64,000 bases of DNA, from the NCBI GenBank assembly GCA_013299045.1, contig JAAFJX010000013.1:55844-119843 (forward strand), written 5' to 3'. Of the stretch, positions 20,463 through 30,168 are shown one piece after another. The number at the start of each line of letters is the position of its first letter. The stretch's first letter is position 1. The stretch comes from Cytophagales bacterium. Lineage in GTDB: Bacteria; Bacteroidota; Bacteroidia; Cytophagales; Bernardetiaceae. Under the pieces are notes generated by a model, which did not search any database, was not told where the DNA came from, and was given only the letters and a program-made list of their open reading frames with translations. The position numbers and the translations under genes are program-made.

Positions 20463-20610
20463 TTTGGTTTTGTGCTAATTACCACCCAATTTTTGCTTTT
20501 TTATATTTTTGGACGTATAATTGCACCGCAATTCATAGGCAAGCAACGCTTGGCCTTGCCTCATCTTCGATTCAGTTCTTTAAAATACACTCTGAAAAAA
20601 TTACCAAGTC

Positions 20611-22881
20611 ATGGCTCTTTTTGACCTAGAAATGATTAAAAAAGTGTATGCTGAAATGCCTAGTCGCATTGCCAGCGCACGCAAAGCAGTAGGAAAACCC
20701 CTCACTCTCACAGAAAAAGTTTTGTATTCGCACCTCTATGCAGGCCATGCCACCACCGCACACGAGCGCGGCAAGAGCTACGTGGACTTTGCACCAGACC
20801 GCGTAGCGATGCAAGATGCAACAGCCCAAATGGCGCTTTTGCAATTCATGACTTGTGGTCGTCCACAAGCGGCTGTTCCTTCTACTGTTCACTGCGACCA
20901 CTTGATTCAGGCTAAAGTAGGTGCAAAAGAGGACTTGGCCACCGCAAACAAGGTCAATAACGAAGTTTATGACTTTTTGGCATCAATATCAAACAAATAC
21001 GGTATTGGCTTTTGGAAGCCCGGTGCCGGCATTATTCACCAAGTAGTACTTGAGAACTACGCATTCCCTGGTGGTATGATGATTGGCACGGACTCGCACA
21101 CACCCAACGCAGGTGGCTTAGGCATGATTGCAATTGGTGTTGGTGGTGCAGATGCCGTGGACGTAATGGTTGGTATGGAATGGGAACTCAAATTCCCTAA
21201 GCTGATTGGCGTAAAATTGACTGGCCGTTTGAGTGGCTGGGCTTCCGCCAAAGATGTAATTTTGAAAGTAGCGGGTATTCTGACCGTAAAAGGCGGTACA
21301 GGCGCTATTGTTGAGTACTTCGGCGACGGCGCAGATGCGCTTTCTTGTACGGGCAAAGGCACAATTTGTAATATGGGCGCTGAAATTGGTGCAACCACTT
21401 CAATCTTTGCTTATGATGCTAAAATGCGCGAATACTTGCAAGCAACAGAGCGCGCAGAGGTAGCAGCCCTTGCTGACACGGTCTATGACCATCTCCGTCC
21501 TGATGCTGAAATTTATGAGAATCCAGAAAAATACTATGACCAACTCATAGAAATTAACTTATCTGAACTTGAGCCTCATATCAACGGCCCCTTCACTCCT
21601 GATTTGGCGTGGCCGCTTTCTAAGTTTGCGGAGGCTGTTCGCAAAAATAATTATCCACAAAAACTAGAAGTAGGTTTGATTGGCTCTTGTACCAACTCCT
21701 CCTACGAAGACCTGACCCGCGCAGCCTCTTTGGCTAAGCAGGCGGTGGACAAAAAGTTAAAAGCCAAGTCAGAGTTTACGATTACACCAGGCTCGGAGCT
21801 TGTCCGTTATACAGCAGAACGCGACGGCCTTCTCACGACCTTTGCAGGCATGGGAGGGGTGGTTTTGGCTAATGCCTGTGGCCCTTGTATTGGTCAGTGG
21901 GCGCGCCATACCAGCGACCCTAACCGTGCGAATTCTATCATTACCTCTTTTAACCGCAACTTTGCCAAGCGCAATGACGGCAATCCGCATACACACGCTT
22001 TTGTTGCTTCGCCAGAAATTGTTACGGCATTGGCTATTGCCGGCGACCTCTGCTTCAATCCCATGACGGATACGCTTATGAATGAAGAGGGCGTAGCAGT
22101 AAAACTCGACGAGCCGAAAGGCATCGAGCTGCCAAGCAAAGGGTTTGATGTAGAAGATGCTGGCTATCAAGCACCCGCTAAAGATGGGTCAAGCGTTCAA
22201 TTAAGCGTCAGTCCTACTTCCGACCGTTTGCAGTTGTTAGAGCCTTTTCCTGTGTGGGAAAAAACAGATTTGAGAGCTATGAAATTGCTCATCAAAGCTA
22301 AAGGCAAATGTACTACCGACCATATTTCTATGGCTGGGCCTTGGTTGCGTTTCCGCGGCCACTTAGACAACATTTCCAATAACCTCCTTATTGGCGCTAC
22401 TAATGCTTATAACGATAAAACAAATGCAGTAAAAAATGCACTCACGGGTGTAGAGGGCGAAGTTCCCGCTACCGCACGTGCTTACAAAGCTGCCAGAGTA
22501 GGGACGGTTATCGTGGGCGATGAAAACTATGGTGAGGGTTCATCACGCGAGCACGCCGCAATGGAGCCGCGTCATTTGGGTGTTAGAGCCGTTATTGTAA
22601 AATCGTTTGCACGTATTCACGAAACCAATCTCAAAAAGCAAGGTCTTTTAGCACTTACTTTTGCCAACAAGGCCGACTATGACAAAGTGCGCGAAGACGA
22701 TGACATTGCTATCTTGGGCTTAACTGCCATGAAACCAGGTACACCGCTTCAAGTTCAGCTCACACACAAAGACGGTTCTTCCGATACCTTTGATGTCCTG
22801 CATACCTATAACCAAAATCAGATAGAGTGGTTCAAATCTGGTTCTGCACTCAACCTTATTCGCGAAAAAACCGCAAAGTAG
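20611..22881 (+). CDS. acn: Aconitate hydratase, mitochondrial-type
   Basis: Interconverts citrate and isocitrate in the TCA cycle; 4Fe-4S enzyme, cytoplasmic. The 756 residues match the mitochondrial-type family rather than the ~890-residue AcnA/IRP type. Cluster cysteines are visible in [11 protein letters not shown] and [11 protein letters not shown]; substrate-binding segments include [13 protein letters not shown] and [22 protein letters not shown] near the C-terminus. A long perfect hairpin lies 41 bases past the stop. Confidence 0.95.
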   Translation: MALFDLEMIKKVYAEMPSRIASARKAVGKPLTLTEKVLYSHLYAGHATTAHERGKSYVDFAPDRVAMQDATAQMALLQFMTCGRPQAAVPSTVHCDHLIQAKVGAKEDLATANKVNNEVYDFLASISNKYGIGFWKPGAGIIHQVVLENYAFPGGMMIGTDSHTPNAGGLGMIAIGVGGADAVDVMVGMEWELKFPKLIGVKLTGRLSGWASAKDVILKVAGILTVKGGTGAIVEYFGDGADALSCTGKGTICNMGAEIGATTSIFAYDAKMREYLQATERAEVAALADTVYDHLRPDAEIYENPEKYYDQLIEINLSELEPHINGPFTPDLAWPLSKFAEAVRKNNYPQKLEVGLIGSCTNSSYEDLTRAASLAKQAVDKKLKAKSEFTITPGSELVRYTAERDGLLTTFAGMGGVVLANACGPCIGQWARHTSDPNRANSIITSFNRNFAKRNDGNPHTHAFVASPEIVTALAIAGDLCFNPMTDTLMNEEGVAVKLDEPKGIELPSKGFDVEDAGYQAPAKDGSSVQLSVSPTSDRLQLLEPFPVWEKTDLRAMKLLIKAKGKCTTDHISMAGPWLRFRGHLDNISNNLLIGATNAYNDKTNAVKNALTGVEGEVPATARAYKAARVGTVIVGDENYGEGSSREHAAMEPRHLGVRAVIVKSFARIHETNLKKQGLLALTFANKADYDKVREDDDIAILGLTAMKPGTPLQVQLTHKDGSSDTFDVLHTYNQNQIEWFKSGSALNLIREKTAK

Positions 22882-22921
22882 ATAAGCTAACAACCTTTAT
22901 TGGTTGAATTTGCCATCTATT

Positions 22922-22973
22922 GAAAGCATATTTTAAGGGACGGCTAACTAGCTGTCCCTTAAAATATGCTTTC
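22922..22973. repeat. Perfect 20-bp palindrome made of two motif copies
   Basis: GAAAGCATATTTTAAGGGAC (22922-22941) pairs perfectly with 22954-22973 around 12 bases that can themselves pair (GCTA-AC-TAGC). Each arm contains the dispersed motif TAGYYGTCCCTTAAAA, the two copies facing each other. It may terminate aconitase transcription, but the shared motif suggests it arose from a repeat element. Confidence 0.75.
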
Positions 22974-23092
22974 TATGATACATCTCATAAATTGATTTCT
23001 ATAACTTTTCTATTTTAGAAATACCCTCAAATGTTTTGAATAGCTTTTTCTCGCCTTTTTATAGGCATTTTATCCAAACCCAAAATGCAGGA

Positions 23093-24835
23093 CTAAATTT
23101 GCTTACTTTCTATGCGCTTGAGTAGCCAATTTATTGAGAAAGCCAGTAGCACGGCAAGACCCAAAAAAAGCGCCGCCACAGCCCAATCCGCAAAGATGAG
23201 CTTGCCTAATCCAAATAATACAGCATAACCCAGAAACGTACTCAGCAACCAACAAGCACCCAGTTCTATAAAAATATTGGCTTGTGATTTGGCTTTCAAT
23301 GCTTTACGTACTGGTTCCCAAGCGCCAAGTGGTTGCACACGGCTATAAAAGCCCTGAAGGACTGCAGCAGAGTCAGGTTGGGTCAAAAAAGTTACGAGTA
23401 GCCAAGAAACTGTCGTGAAGGCGGTAAGTGCTAAAAAATAAGCCGTATCGTCGAGGTTTATTAGTTTGAGTGGCCAAAAGGCTAAAAAGGGCGCAAGCGT
23501 AGCTGTTAGTTCGCTCCATGCGTTTATGCGCCACCAATACCAGCGCATAATCAGCACCGCACCCACACCCGCACTACAAGAAATCATCAGTTTGAAGGCA
23601 GATTCCAGCGAACCAATATTGGCTGTTACCACCATGCCCACCACCATTGTCATAAAAGTAGCGATTCGAGAGGCAAGTACCAAGTCTTTGTCAGTGGCTA
23701 ACGGCTTTATAAACCTTTTGTAAAAATCATTGATGATATAGCTTGTTCCCCAGTTCAGTTGCGTAGAAATCGTGCTCATATAAGCAGCCAAAAAGGCGAC
23801 TAAAAGCAAGCCACGCAGCCCCGCTGGCAAAAAGTCGCGCATGGCCATCACGTAGCCTAGTCGTTTGTCTGCTTCGGGGAGGTCAGGATAAAGAACTGCT
23901 GCACATAAAGCAACAATAATCCAAGGCCAAGGGCGCAAGGTATAATGGGCAATCTGAAAAAAGAGCGTCGCCTTAAAAGCGTCTGTTTCGGTGCGCGTAC
24001 TCATCATACGCTGGGCAATATAGCCACCACCACCCGGCTCTGCTCCTGGATACCAACTTGCCCACCACTGTATAGCCACAAAAGAAAAGAAAGATAAGGC
24101 GCTGATAGCCAAAGTAGTGCCGCTGCTTTTCGTTCCAATTTCAGGAAAAAAACTGATAGCACCCACGGGTAGCTTACTTTTTAGCGCTTCTATACCACCA
24201 ACTTCGTCGGAATTAAGCACCAAAACAGCCAAAACGATGCAACCCACCATGGCAATCACGAATTGCACCAAATCTGTTACGGCCACGCCAAGCAAACCAG
24301 ACAGACTAGAATAAAAAACAACCAGCAACATAGCAGCACCCACCCAAAGCAAAACTTCGGAGTCAGACAAATCAAAGAATATTTTTAGCAATGCGCCAAG
24401 TGCTACATTGACCCAAGCTATAATAACTGCATTCAAAAACAGACCTATATAAATAGCCTTAAAGCCTCTTAAAAAGCGCGCTGCTGGGCCAGAATATCGT
24501 ATTTCCGTAATCTCTACATCGGTCATCACATTGGCCTTTCGCCAGAGGCGCGCAAAGAAAAATACAGTGAGCATACCGCCTATCATGCCGTTCCACCAGA
24601 GCCAGTTACCGCTGATGCCATTTTTAATGACCAGTTCGGTTACCAAAAGTGGGGTGTCGGCAGCAAAAGTAGTAGCTACCATGGAAGTGCCAGCAAGCCA
24701 CCAGGACATATTCCGTCCGCCTAGAATATAATTCTCAAAACTGCTGCCTGCTCTTTTGGTATAATATAAACCTATGACTAAGCTCAAAACCAAGTAAGCA
24801 ACTACAATAACCCAATCTAAGATGCTTAGTGCCAT
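23093..24835 (-). CDS. Sodium/solute symporter family protein
   Basis: A 580-residue inner-membrane SSS-family transporter with about 13-14 hydrophobic helices. Recognisable family features are the N-terminal DWVIVVAYLVLSLVIGLYYTKRAGS, FENYILGGRNMSWWLAGTSMVATTFAADTP, and AYMSTISTQLNWGTSYIINDFYKRF. These match the Bacteroidetes sodium:solute symporters of unknown substrate. Start chosen at the ATG 24835 (MALSILDW), since the upstream residues are not conserved-looking. It is convergent with the aconitase gene and divergent from the Sco1-like gene. Confidence 0.9.
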   Translation of the reverse strand: MALSILDWVIVVAYLVLSLVIGLYYTKRAGSSFENYILGGRNMSWWLAGTSMVATTFAADTPLLVTELVIKNGISGNWLWWNGMIGGMLTVFFFARLWRKANVMTDVEITEIRYSGPAARFLRGFKAIYIGLFLNAVIIAWVNVALGALLKIFFDLSDSEVLLWVGAAMLLVVFYSSLSGLLGVAVTDLVQFVIAMVGCIVLAVLVLNSDEVGGIEALKSKLPVGAISFFPEIGTKSSGTTLAISALSFFSFVAIQWWASWYPGAEPGGGGYIAQRMMSTRTETDAFKATLFFQIAHYTLRPWPWIIVALCAAVLYPDLPEADKRLGYVMAMRDFLPAGLRGLLLVAFLAAYMSTISTQLNWGTSYIINDFYKRFIKPLATDKDLVLASRIATFMTMVVGMVVTANIGSLESAFKLMISCSAGVGAVLIMRWYWWRINAWSELTATLAPFLAFWPLKLINLDDTAYFLALTAFTTVSWLLVTFLTQPDSAAVLQGFYSRVQPLGAWEPVRKALKAKSQANIFIELGACWLLSTFLGYAVLFGLGKLIFADWAVAALFLGLAVLLAFSINWLLKRIESKQI

Positions 24836-24974
24836 AAAAATTCCGTTATTTGTTGGGCACAAACAAACATGAAAGAGCAGAACATTCCAAGAAATGACGG
24901 GCTTTTTTTGTAGGTGGGGGAGTTAGCAAACCAGAGAGGTTTTTGGCTTTTTCGGCAAGTTCCTTTTTTTTTAA

Positions 24975-24982
24975 TACCTTTG
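24975..24982 (+). promoter_or_regulatory. -7 box for the Sco1/truA operon
   Basis: TACCTTTG is an exact TAnnTTTG match. The leader to the ATG at 25062 would be about 75 bases. No correctly spaced -33 TTTG is seen. Confidence 0.5.
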
Positions 24983-25061
24983 TGGCTAATAATACTTGGC
25001 CTGAAGGCTAGCACCATACTCTGCTACGCGCAAGCTATGCTTAATTTCATTGACGACTGCT

Positions 25062-25754
25062 ATGACAAACTTAAAAAAAGTATCGCTATTAGTGGCACTC
25101 CTCTTAATTCCCGCACTCATTTACTTATTCTTGATAAGTTTTGGTGAGAATCACTATAAAAAATTAACAGTTTATTACGACCTGCGCAATCCCGACTTCG
25201 ACCCTATGGCGCTTACTGCAAATGCTTGTGCGCCTAACTTTCGCGATAGCGTACACTGTGTACCAGCCTTCTCATTTACAAATCAAAACGGTCAGACTGT
25301 AACAGAAAAAGACTTTTTGGGTAAGATTACGGTCGTAGATTTCTTTTTTGCACGCTGCCCTGATATTTGCATTGAACTTTCTTCGCAGCTTGTGCGTGTG
25401 CAAGAGGCATTTCAGGAGCGTTCTGACTTCAAAATACTCTCACACAGCGTAGACCCCGAACACGATTCTGTGAAGGTTCTTAAAGATTATGCCCAGCGTT
25501 ACGGCGCAAAAGATGGCTTCTGGACTTTCGTAACTGGCCCAAAAGATGCGCTATACACGCAAGCCCGTTGTGGTTATCTTGTACCAGTAACTGAGCCAAA
25601 GCAACAAGCGAAGCCAACAGACTATATACACACAGAAAAAATTATACTTGTGGACAAAGAAGGGCGTATAAGGGGTTATTACGATGGCACAAAAGAGCTA
25701 GAAGTTGACCGTCTTATCGCTGAAGCACAGCTACTTATGAAAGAATACAAATAG
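25062..25754 (+). CDS. SCO1/SenC-family copper chaperone
   Basis: A 230-residue protein with an N-terminal membrane anchor (~residues 6-26) and a thioredoxin-like domain. It carries the SCO copper motif CPDIC (in FFFARCPDICIELSSQL) and the conserved late histidine (YIHTEKIILVDKEG). It should deliver copper to the CuA site of cytochrome c oxidase, or act as a thiol reductase for it, at the outer face of the inner membrane. No cox genes are in the window. The ATG at 25062 is used rather than the TTG at 25050. truA follows 9 bases later. Confidence 0.9.
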   Translation: MTNLKKVSLLVALLLIPALIYLFLISFGENHYKKLTVYYDLRNPDFDPMALTANACAPNFRDSVHCVPAFSFTNQNGQTVTEKDFLGKITVVDFFFARCPDICIELSSQLVRVQEAFQERSDFKILSHSVDPEHDSVKVLKDYAQRYGAKDGFWTFVTGPKDALYTQARCGYLVPVTEPKQQAKPTDYIHTEKIILVDKEGRIRGYYDGTKELEVDRLIAEAQLLMKEYK

Positions 25755-25763
25755 TTCAAGACA

Positions 25764-26522
25764 ATGCGTTATTTTGCTGAAATAGCATATAAAGGGACTA
25801 AGTACTGCGGCTGGCAAACGCAGAACAATGCACTCGCTGTGCAGCAAGTTCTTGAAGACACCCTGAGCAAATTATTGCGCCAAAAAATTAGTACAACCGG
25901 AAGCGGACGAACCGATGCGGGCGTACACGCTTACGCACAAATTGCACACTTTGACTGTTCCAACGAGTTTGACTGCCAAGAACTGGTCAATACTTTTGCT
26001 CGTTTTCCGTTACAAGACATTACGCTCAACTCGGTTAGAAGAGTTCAGCCTCATGCACACGCCCGCTTTTCGGCGCTTAGCAGGCGCTATGTGTACAGGA
26101 TAATTTCTTCAAAAAGTGCCTTTTTGCAAGAACAAGCATGGTTTTTTGCTAAAGCACTGGATACAAAACTGATGAATGAAGCAGCCAGCTTATTGCTCGG
26201 TGCGCATGATTTTACAACTTTTTGTAAAGAGGGCAGCGACACACCGCACCATTTGTGCCATTTGCACCATGCAGAATGGGTTTGTATTCCACCAACAGCA
26301 TTCGCTCCTGCCGAAGTTCAGTTTCATGTAGAAGCCAATCGTTTTTTGCGAGGTATGGTAAGAGCTTTGGTTGGTTCGCTGCTAGAGATAGGGCTTCGTA
26401 AAATTAAGATTGATGATTTGCTTGGTTTATTTCAGAAGCAGCTCAAAACAAAATCTACACTTGCACCACCTCACGGTTTATTTCTTGCGGGTGTAACTTA
26501 TCCGGAGTCAATTTACCTTTGA
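25764..26522 (+). CDS. truA: tRNA pseudouridine synthase A
   Basis: Converts uridines 38-40 of tRNA anticodon stems to pseudouridine. The 252 residues fit the family. Seen: N-terminal RYFAEIAYKGTKYCGWQTQ, the catalytic Asp motif GSGRTDAGVHA, and the C-terminal NRFLRGMVRALVGSLLEIG. It is 9 bases after the Sco1-like gene, so transcribed together from 24975, though the two have no obvious functional link. Confidence 0.95.
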   Translation: MRYFAEIAYKGTKYCGWQTQNNALAVQQVLEDTLSKLLRQKISTTGSGRTDAGVHAYAQIAHFDCSNEFDCQELVNTFARFPLQDITLNSVRRVQPHAHARFSALSRRYVYRIISSKSAFLQEQAWFFAKALDTKLMNEAASLLLGAHDFTTFCKEGSDTPHHLCHLHHAEWVCIPPTAFAPAEVQFHVEANRFLRGMVRALVGSLLEIGLRKIKIDDLLGLFQKQLKTKSTLAPPHGLFLAGVTYPESIYL

Positions 26523-26544
26523 AAATAGGGTTAAAACTATTTTC
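26521..26544. terminator. Small convergent hairpin between truA and the methylase gene
   Basis: GAAAATAG (26521-26528) and CTATTTTC (26537-26544) form an 8-bp A/T-rich stem overlapping the ends of both convergent genes. A weak bidirectional terminator candidate. Confidence 0.35.
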
Positions 26545-27229
26545 CGAGTATAAAAACTACAGGTATTTTAGCAAGCTGGGGTATGTTCTTACGCCAGTAG
26601 GCTAATGATGCGGTTTTTATCCAGGCGTTTTCAGCGCTCATATTTGCGGCAATGCAGAGCATAGTTTGCGGCGAACAAGACTCCAATATTGCGCTAAGCA
26701 AGGCATCGTTCCGATAGGGCGTGTCCATAAATATCTGGCTGTAAGCAGTTTTCTGTGTCTGCTTTTCAAACTCTTTGAGCATCAAACTGCGCTTTTGTTT
26801 TTCTATTGGCAAATAAGCATGGAAAGTAAACTGCTGCCCGTTAAAGCCCGAAGCCATTAGAGCCATGATGAAAGAACAGGGGCCAGCCAGTGGGCACACT
26901 ACCCAACCCAAACGCTGCACGAGTTGTACCACGCTGTGGCCTGGGTCTGCAATAGCAGGGCAGCCTGCTTCAGACAAAAGCCCTACGTCATTGGGCGCAT
27001 TTCTAAGAAAAAAATCCAACGTAACACCGTTATTATCAGCATCTAACTCATAAAAATCCAATTCATCAATAACGACACCGAGTTTAAGCCCGCTTATAAA
27101 ACGGCGCGTTGTCCGTGTGTTTTCAACCACAAAACTTTTTATTCGTCCTAATTGCTTTAAGGTATCGGCGCTCAGCGTGCCAGAAGCGCCTTCAGCCAGC
27201 CATGTTGGAATCAAATAGAGCGTTTTCAT
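26537..27229 (-). CDS. RsmI-like SAM-dependent methyltransferase
   Basis: A 230-residue tetrapyrrole-methylase-fold protein of the RsmI/YraL group, which 2'-O-methylates C1402 of 16S rRNA. Seen: VENTRTTRRFIS near residue 35, GLLSEAGCPAIADPG (SAM-binding loop) near residue 83, and PLAGPCSFIMALMASGF. It is shorter than RsmI (~280), lacks the usual C-terminal extension, and starts MKTLYLIPTWL. It therefore belongs to the shorter Bacteroidetes relatives, and the exact target is uncertain. It follows the HesB-like gene by 3 bases (operon). Confidence 0.82.
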   Translation of the reverse strand: MKTLYLIPTWLAEGASGTLSADTLKQLGRIKSFVVENTRTTRRFISGLKLGVVIDELDFYELDADNNGVTLDFFLRNAPNDVGLLSEAGCPAIADPGHSVVQLVQRLGWVVCPLAGPCSFIMALMASGFNGQQFTFHAYLPIEKQKRSLMLKEFEKQTQKTAYSQIFMDTPYRNDALLSAILESCSPQTMLCIAANMSAENAWIKTASLAYWRKNIPQLAKIPVVFILGK

Positions 27230-27232
27230 AGC

Positions 27233-27556
27233 CTATTGGCGCGATATGTTAGGCAAAAAAACAAAACCCTGCTCATTGTCGCGCTCTTCAAAGTCTATTC
27301 GCAAACCTATCAAAAAGAGCATTTGTCTCTTTTCATACAAAATTTTTAATCCATCTTGTTCGTATGCAACATCTTCGGATTTGGGCATATCAAAACCTAG
27401 CCTAAACTTTGCGCCGCCACAGCCAGTGCCGCCCGATACCATCAAGCGCAGCGCATAACCTTCAGGCACCTTCTTGGTGGTGAGAATGCGCTTAACTTCA
27501 TACAAAGCACGCTCAGAAAGCACAACTGGCGCAGGTGGTTTTAGCTTATCATGCAC
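27233..27556 (-). CDS. HesB/IscA-like iron-sulfur accessory protein
   Basis: A 107-residue small protein of the HesB/IscA fold. It has the pattern LSERALYEVKRIL, then LRLMVSGGTGCGGAKFRLGFD with the first conserved cysteine, and a C-terminal GFVFLPN. A-type carriers normally carry a C-terminal Cys-x-Cys; here the sequence ends PNISRQ without it. Classical cluster transfer is therefore doubtful and it may be one of the degenerate HesB-like proteins. First gene of an operon with the methylase. Confidence 0.75.
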   Translation of the reverse strand: MHDKLKPPAPVVLSERALYEVKRILTTKKVPEGYALRLMVSGGTGCGGAKFRLGFDMPKSEDVAYEQDGLKILYEKRQMLFLIGLRIDFEERDNEQGFVFLPNISRQ

Positions 27557-27618
27557 GCAAAATCAGTTTTATAGAGCACAAATTTAAGTAATTGGAGATT
27601 AAAAGACAAAAAAATGCA

Positions 27619-28011
27619 CTAGTTCAAGCGAAAAGGAGCAATAAGCGTAAACTCAGGGATGGTAACCTTAAACTGTTCGCCATCAATCAGTCTTTCCATA
27701 AGATAAGACCCCTTCATTTTTCCCATAGTGCTGCGCAAATGACAACCAGAGGTGTATTCGTGCAAATCTCCACTAGCCAAAACGGGCTGCTGTCCTATAA
27801 CACCTTCGCCCTCTACCTCCGATACCTGCCAGGCTGAGTCAAAAATAAGCCAATGCCGACGTAGCAACTTGATAGTATAATTACTTTGGTTCTCGATAGT
27901 TACGCGGTAAGTAAATACAAAGTTAGCTTTGGAAAGATTTGAAAAATCTTCCTGAAACTCGGCGTTTACACTCACTTTTACCCCGTCTGTGATTGCGCTG
28001 AATATGGTCAT
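27619..28011 (-). CDS. apaG: ApaG-family protein
   Basis: A 130-residue single Ig-like beta-sandwich of the ApaG/CorD family, linked to cobalt/magnesium tolerance in enterobacteria, with its biochemical role unsettled. Conserved segments are clear: VFTYRVTIENQSNYTIKLLRRHWLIFD, GVIGQQPVL, and YTSGCHLRSTMGKMKGSYLM. The start at 28011 (MTIFSAITDGVKVSV) matches the family; the 11 extra in-frame codons upstream are not. Confidence 0.9.
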   Translation of the reverse strand: MTIFSAITDGVKVSVNAEFQEDFSNLSKANFVFTYRVTIENQSNYTIKLLRRHWLIFDSAWQVSEVEGEGVIGQQPVLASGDLHEYTSGCHLRSTMGKMKGSYLMERLIDGEQFKVTIPEFTLIAPFRLN

Positions 28012-28293
28012 GATGCAAATTTTTACGCTGTAAAACCAAAACAAATAGCTATCTCAATGCCATAGCTGTACTTTAAACGTCAAATGTTTTAATTTGTTAC
28101 ACCATATAGATAGTCTAGTTATTTTTGATTATGCTGCACCTACCAATCACTAATAGGTAATAGACCAAAACTAATAGCATCTTTGTTCTTCAGTCTTTCG
28201 CATTAGGGCAAATATACCTTACTGATACAGAGAAGTAGCCATCATACTTCATAAGCAATTTTCTGATGTGGCATATTTAAATTTCAGAAATAT

Positions 28294-29364
28294 TTAGTGG
28301 TTAAAAGGCTGTAAGTTATAAAATTTTTCTCTAATTTCATAAGTCATTCGACTGATTGATAATCGATTAGGGCTTGCAGGTAGCATAGAGGCCTCAAATG
28401 CCACTTCCATTTCTTGTTGCTTATACTCCGCCATTTTGAGTAATTCCTTGTACTCATAGTGCCCTTCTTTAATATGCAGTAAAAAATCGCGATTGCTTCG
28501 CAAAACATTTACCTGTTGCGTTTGCGCTATTTCAATGGCCATGTCCAACAGTCTGAAAACGTGCATCATATTTTTTGCATCATAGTTTTTGCCGTGTTGC
28601 TGTGTGTTTTCATAACGCACTTCATTCCGTTTGCTGACCCACTCCCAATATTCGCGGTATTCTTTGCAATAGCTAGAGTAAGCCTCGCGGCCAAAATAAA
28701 GCAATGCTTCTTGTTTTTGGTCTTTCGGAATCGTACTGAGGCAAACTTCATTGGCTTCTTCGCTGCTCATAATGCCGCTATATTGCAAATTTTTTGCATG
28801 ATACAAACCGTATACATCTTTCATGTTGCTTACATTGACAAGGCCACAGTCTTCTTGTAGCCAGCCCTTTAATTCTAAAAATTTGGGCAAAGATACCGAC
28901 CCGTTGTTGTAGCTAACATAGCAGAAGGACAAAATAGTTTTGCGCTGCACATCTATAGGATTGAGTATCTTTTTTTTAAGCCCCTTGGCTTTTCTGATTT
29001 GAGCGTAGGCGAAGCGACCAAAAGTTTCGCGGCAGAGTTTGGATAAAATAATTTCTGGACGGATAGCGTCCATGAAGGGGTGCTTGTACAAAATAGCATG
29101 GGGAGGCGTATTCAAAAGCTCCAAGATGTTGGGGTTGTTTACACTTAGCAAATCCATAAAACGCCCCAGTTCATAAAAAACTTCATCATTGCTGGAGTTA
29201 TTGATTTGCTGCACGTAATCCAGACCATAATAATCAGACTTAGGCAGTACGAATACACCCTTTAGGTCGGTATCAGAGCTTGGTGTATCTAAACCGTAGG
29301 CTTTGCTGCCGCTAATGCACTCCAGTACGACCAAACCCTTTTGGCGGAGCTCCTCTATGGTCAT
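28294..29364 (-). CDS. Pol-beta-type nucleotidyltransferase (second of pair)
   Basis: A 356-residue protein with the nucleotidyltransferase signature near its N-terminus: GSKAYGLDTPSSDTDLKGVF (Gly-Ser, then Asp-x-Asp, residues ~19-34). The C-terminal part is helical, with conserved Arg/Lys/His-rich segments (FAYAQIRKAKGLKKK, KNMMHVFRLLDMAIEI). It resembles the predicted nucleotidyltransferases often grouped with RNA ligase/RNA repair genes, but none lies beside it here. Its start codon overlaps the stop of the other nucleotidyltransferase gene by 4 bases, indicating translational coupling. Confidence 0.8.
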   Translation of the reverse strand: MTIEELRQKGLVVLECISGSKAYGLDTPSSDTDLKGVFVLPKSDYYGLDYVQQINNSSNDEVFYELGRFMDLLSVNNPNILELLNTPPHAILYKHPFMDAIRPEIILSKLCRETFGRFAYAQIRKAKGLKKKILNPIDVQRKTILSFCYVSYNNGSVSLPKFLELKGWLQEDCGLVNVSNMKDVYGLYHAKNLQYSGIMSSEEANEVCLSTIPKDQKQEALLYFGREAYSSYCKEYREYWEWVSKRNEVRYENTQQHGKNYDAKNMMHVFRLLDMAIEIAQTQQVNVLRSNRDFLLHIKEGHYEYKELLKMAEYKQQEMEVAFEASMLPASPNRLSISRMTYEIREKFYNLQPFNH

Positions 29365-30125
29365 AGAGCATTGAGAGTTTTTCTAAAAAAAGCACTCAAA
29401 TCTTCTAGCTTTGCCGTACCGGCTGGTAGCTTTTTAGCCTCTTGCTCTGCTCTTTGCAAAATATTCCTAATAAATTCATTAAGCATAGCTTCTTGAGGAT
29501 GAAGATACGCCTCGCTTTGGGTGGCCTTGAGCGCAATAAGTGTTTCAATACGCTCTTTGATAAGGGGCGGTATAGGCAAATCATGCAGCATAATGCCAAA
29601 AACGATAGGCGGCATAACAGAGCGTTCCAGAATCCACCAGCAGGCTATGCTTGTGCGCAAGCAATAGAATAATTTTTTAAGTTTTACCTCTGATTGGTGC
29701 TCTAGTTCTATAAAAATATTTTTTGCCATGCTCAAATAGTGGTGCATAGTGGCTATTTTTGAGTAAGTATGCTGTGCCAAATGCTGCATACCCTCTAAAA
29801 AATCTGCATCTGCTCTGTACACAATCGGCGATTGAATGCGCTCTAAAAGTGGTGGATTGGACTTCCAAAGCAAGCCCAAGGATTTTTTTAAGTCCCAGCC
29901 CGAAAGGTCTATCTCTTTGTTTTCATACATCAGTTCTATGCTGTCTTTTGGCTCATGGAGGCTCAAATACCAGTCGCGCGGGTGTTTGTACAAAAAGCGC
30001 ACATCATAGTCGCTGTCTGGCGAGGCAAAACCCCAGGCGCGTGAGCCGGTTTCGCAGGCTAGCAAAATTTTGATGTCATTTTCAGATTCTATTTGCCTTA
30101 GATAATGTTCTATTTTGGTTTGCAT
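29361..30125 (-). CDS. YcgL-type nucleotidyltransferase (first of pair)
   Basis: A 254-residue protein of the predicted nucleotidyltransferase family exemplified by B. subtilis YcgL. Signature: GSRAWGFASPDSDYDVRFLY (residues ~27-46), then EPKDSIELMYENKEIDLSGWDLKKSLGLLWKSNPPLLE with the third acidic residue expected in ELMYENKEIDLSGWD. The substrate is unknown. Encoded immediately upstream of a second Pol-beta nucleotidyltransferase with a 4-base overlap, so the two probably act as a pair or hetero-oligomer (inference). Confidence 0.85.
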   Translation of the reverse strand: MQTKIEHYLRQIESENDIKILLACETGSRAWGFASPDSDYDVRFLYKHPRDWYLSLHEPKDSIELMYENKEIDLSGWDLKKSLGLLWKSNPPLLERIQSPIVYRADADFLEGMQHLAQHTYSKIATMHHYLSMAKNIFIELEHQSEVKLKKLFYCLRTSIACWWILERSVMPPIVFGIMLHDLPIPPLIKERIETLIALKATQSEAYLHPQEAMLNEFIRNILQRAEQEAKKLPAGTAKLEDLSAFFRKTLNAL

Positions 30126-30168
30126 AAAACTCTGTTTGTAAGGTATTTATGAAGAAATTTAATAAAAA

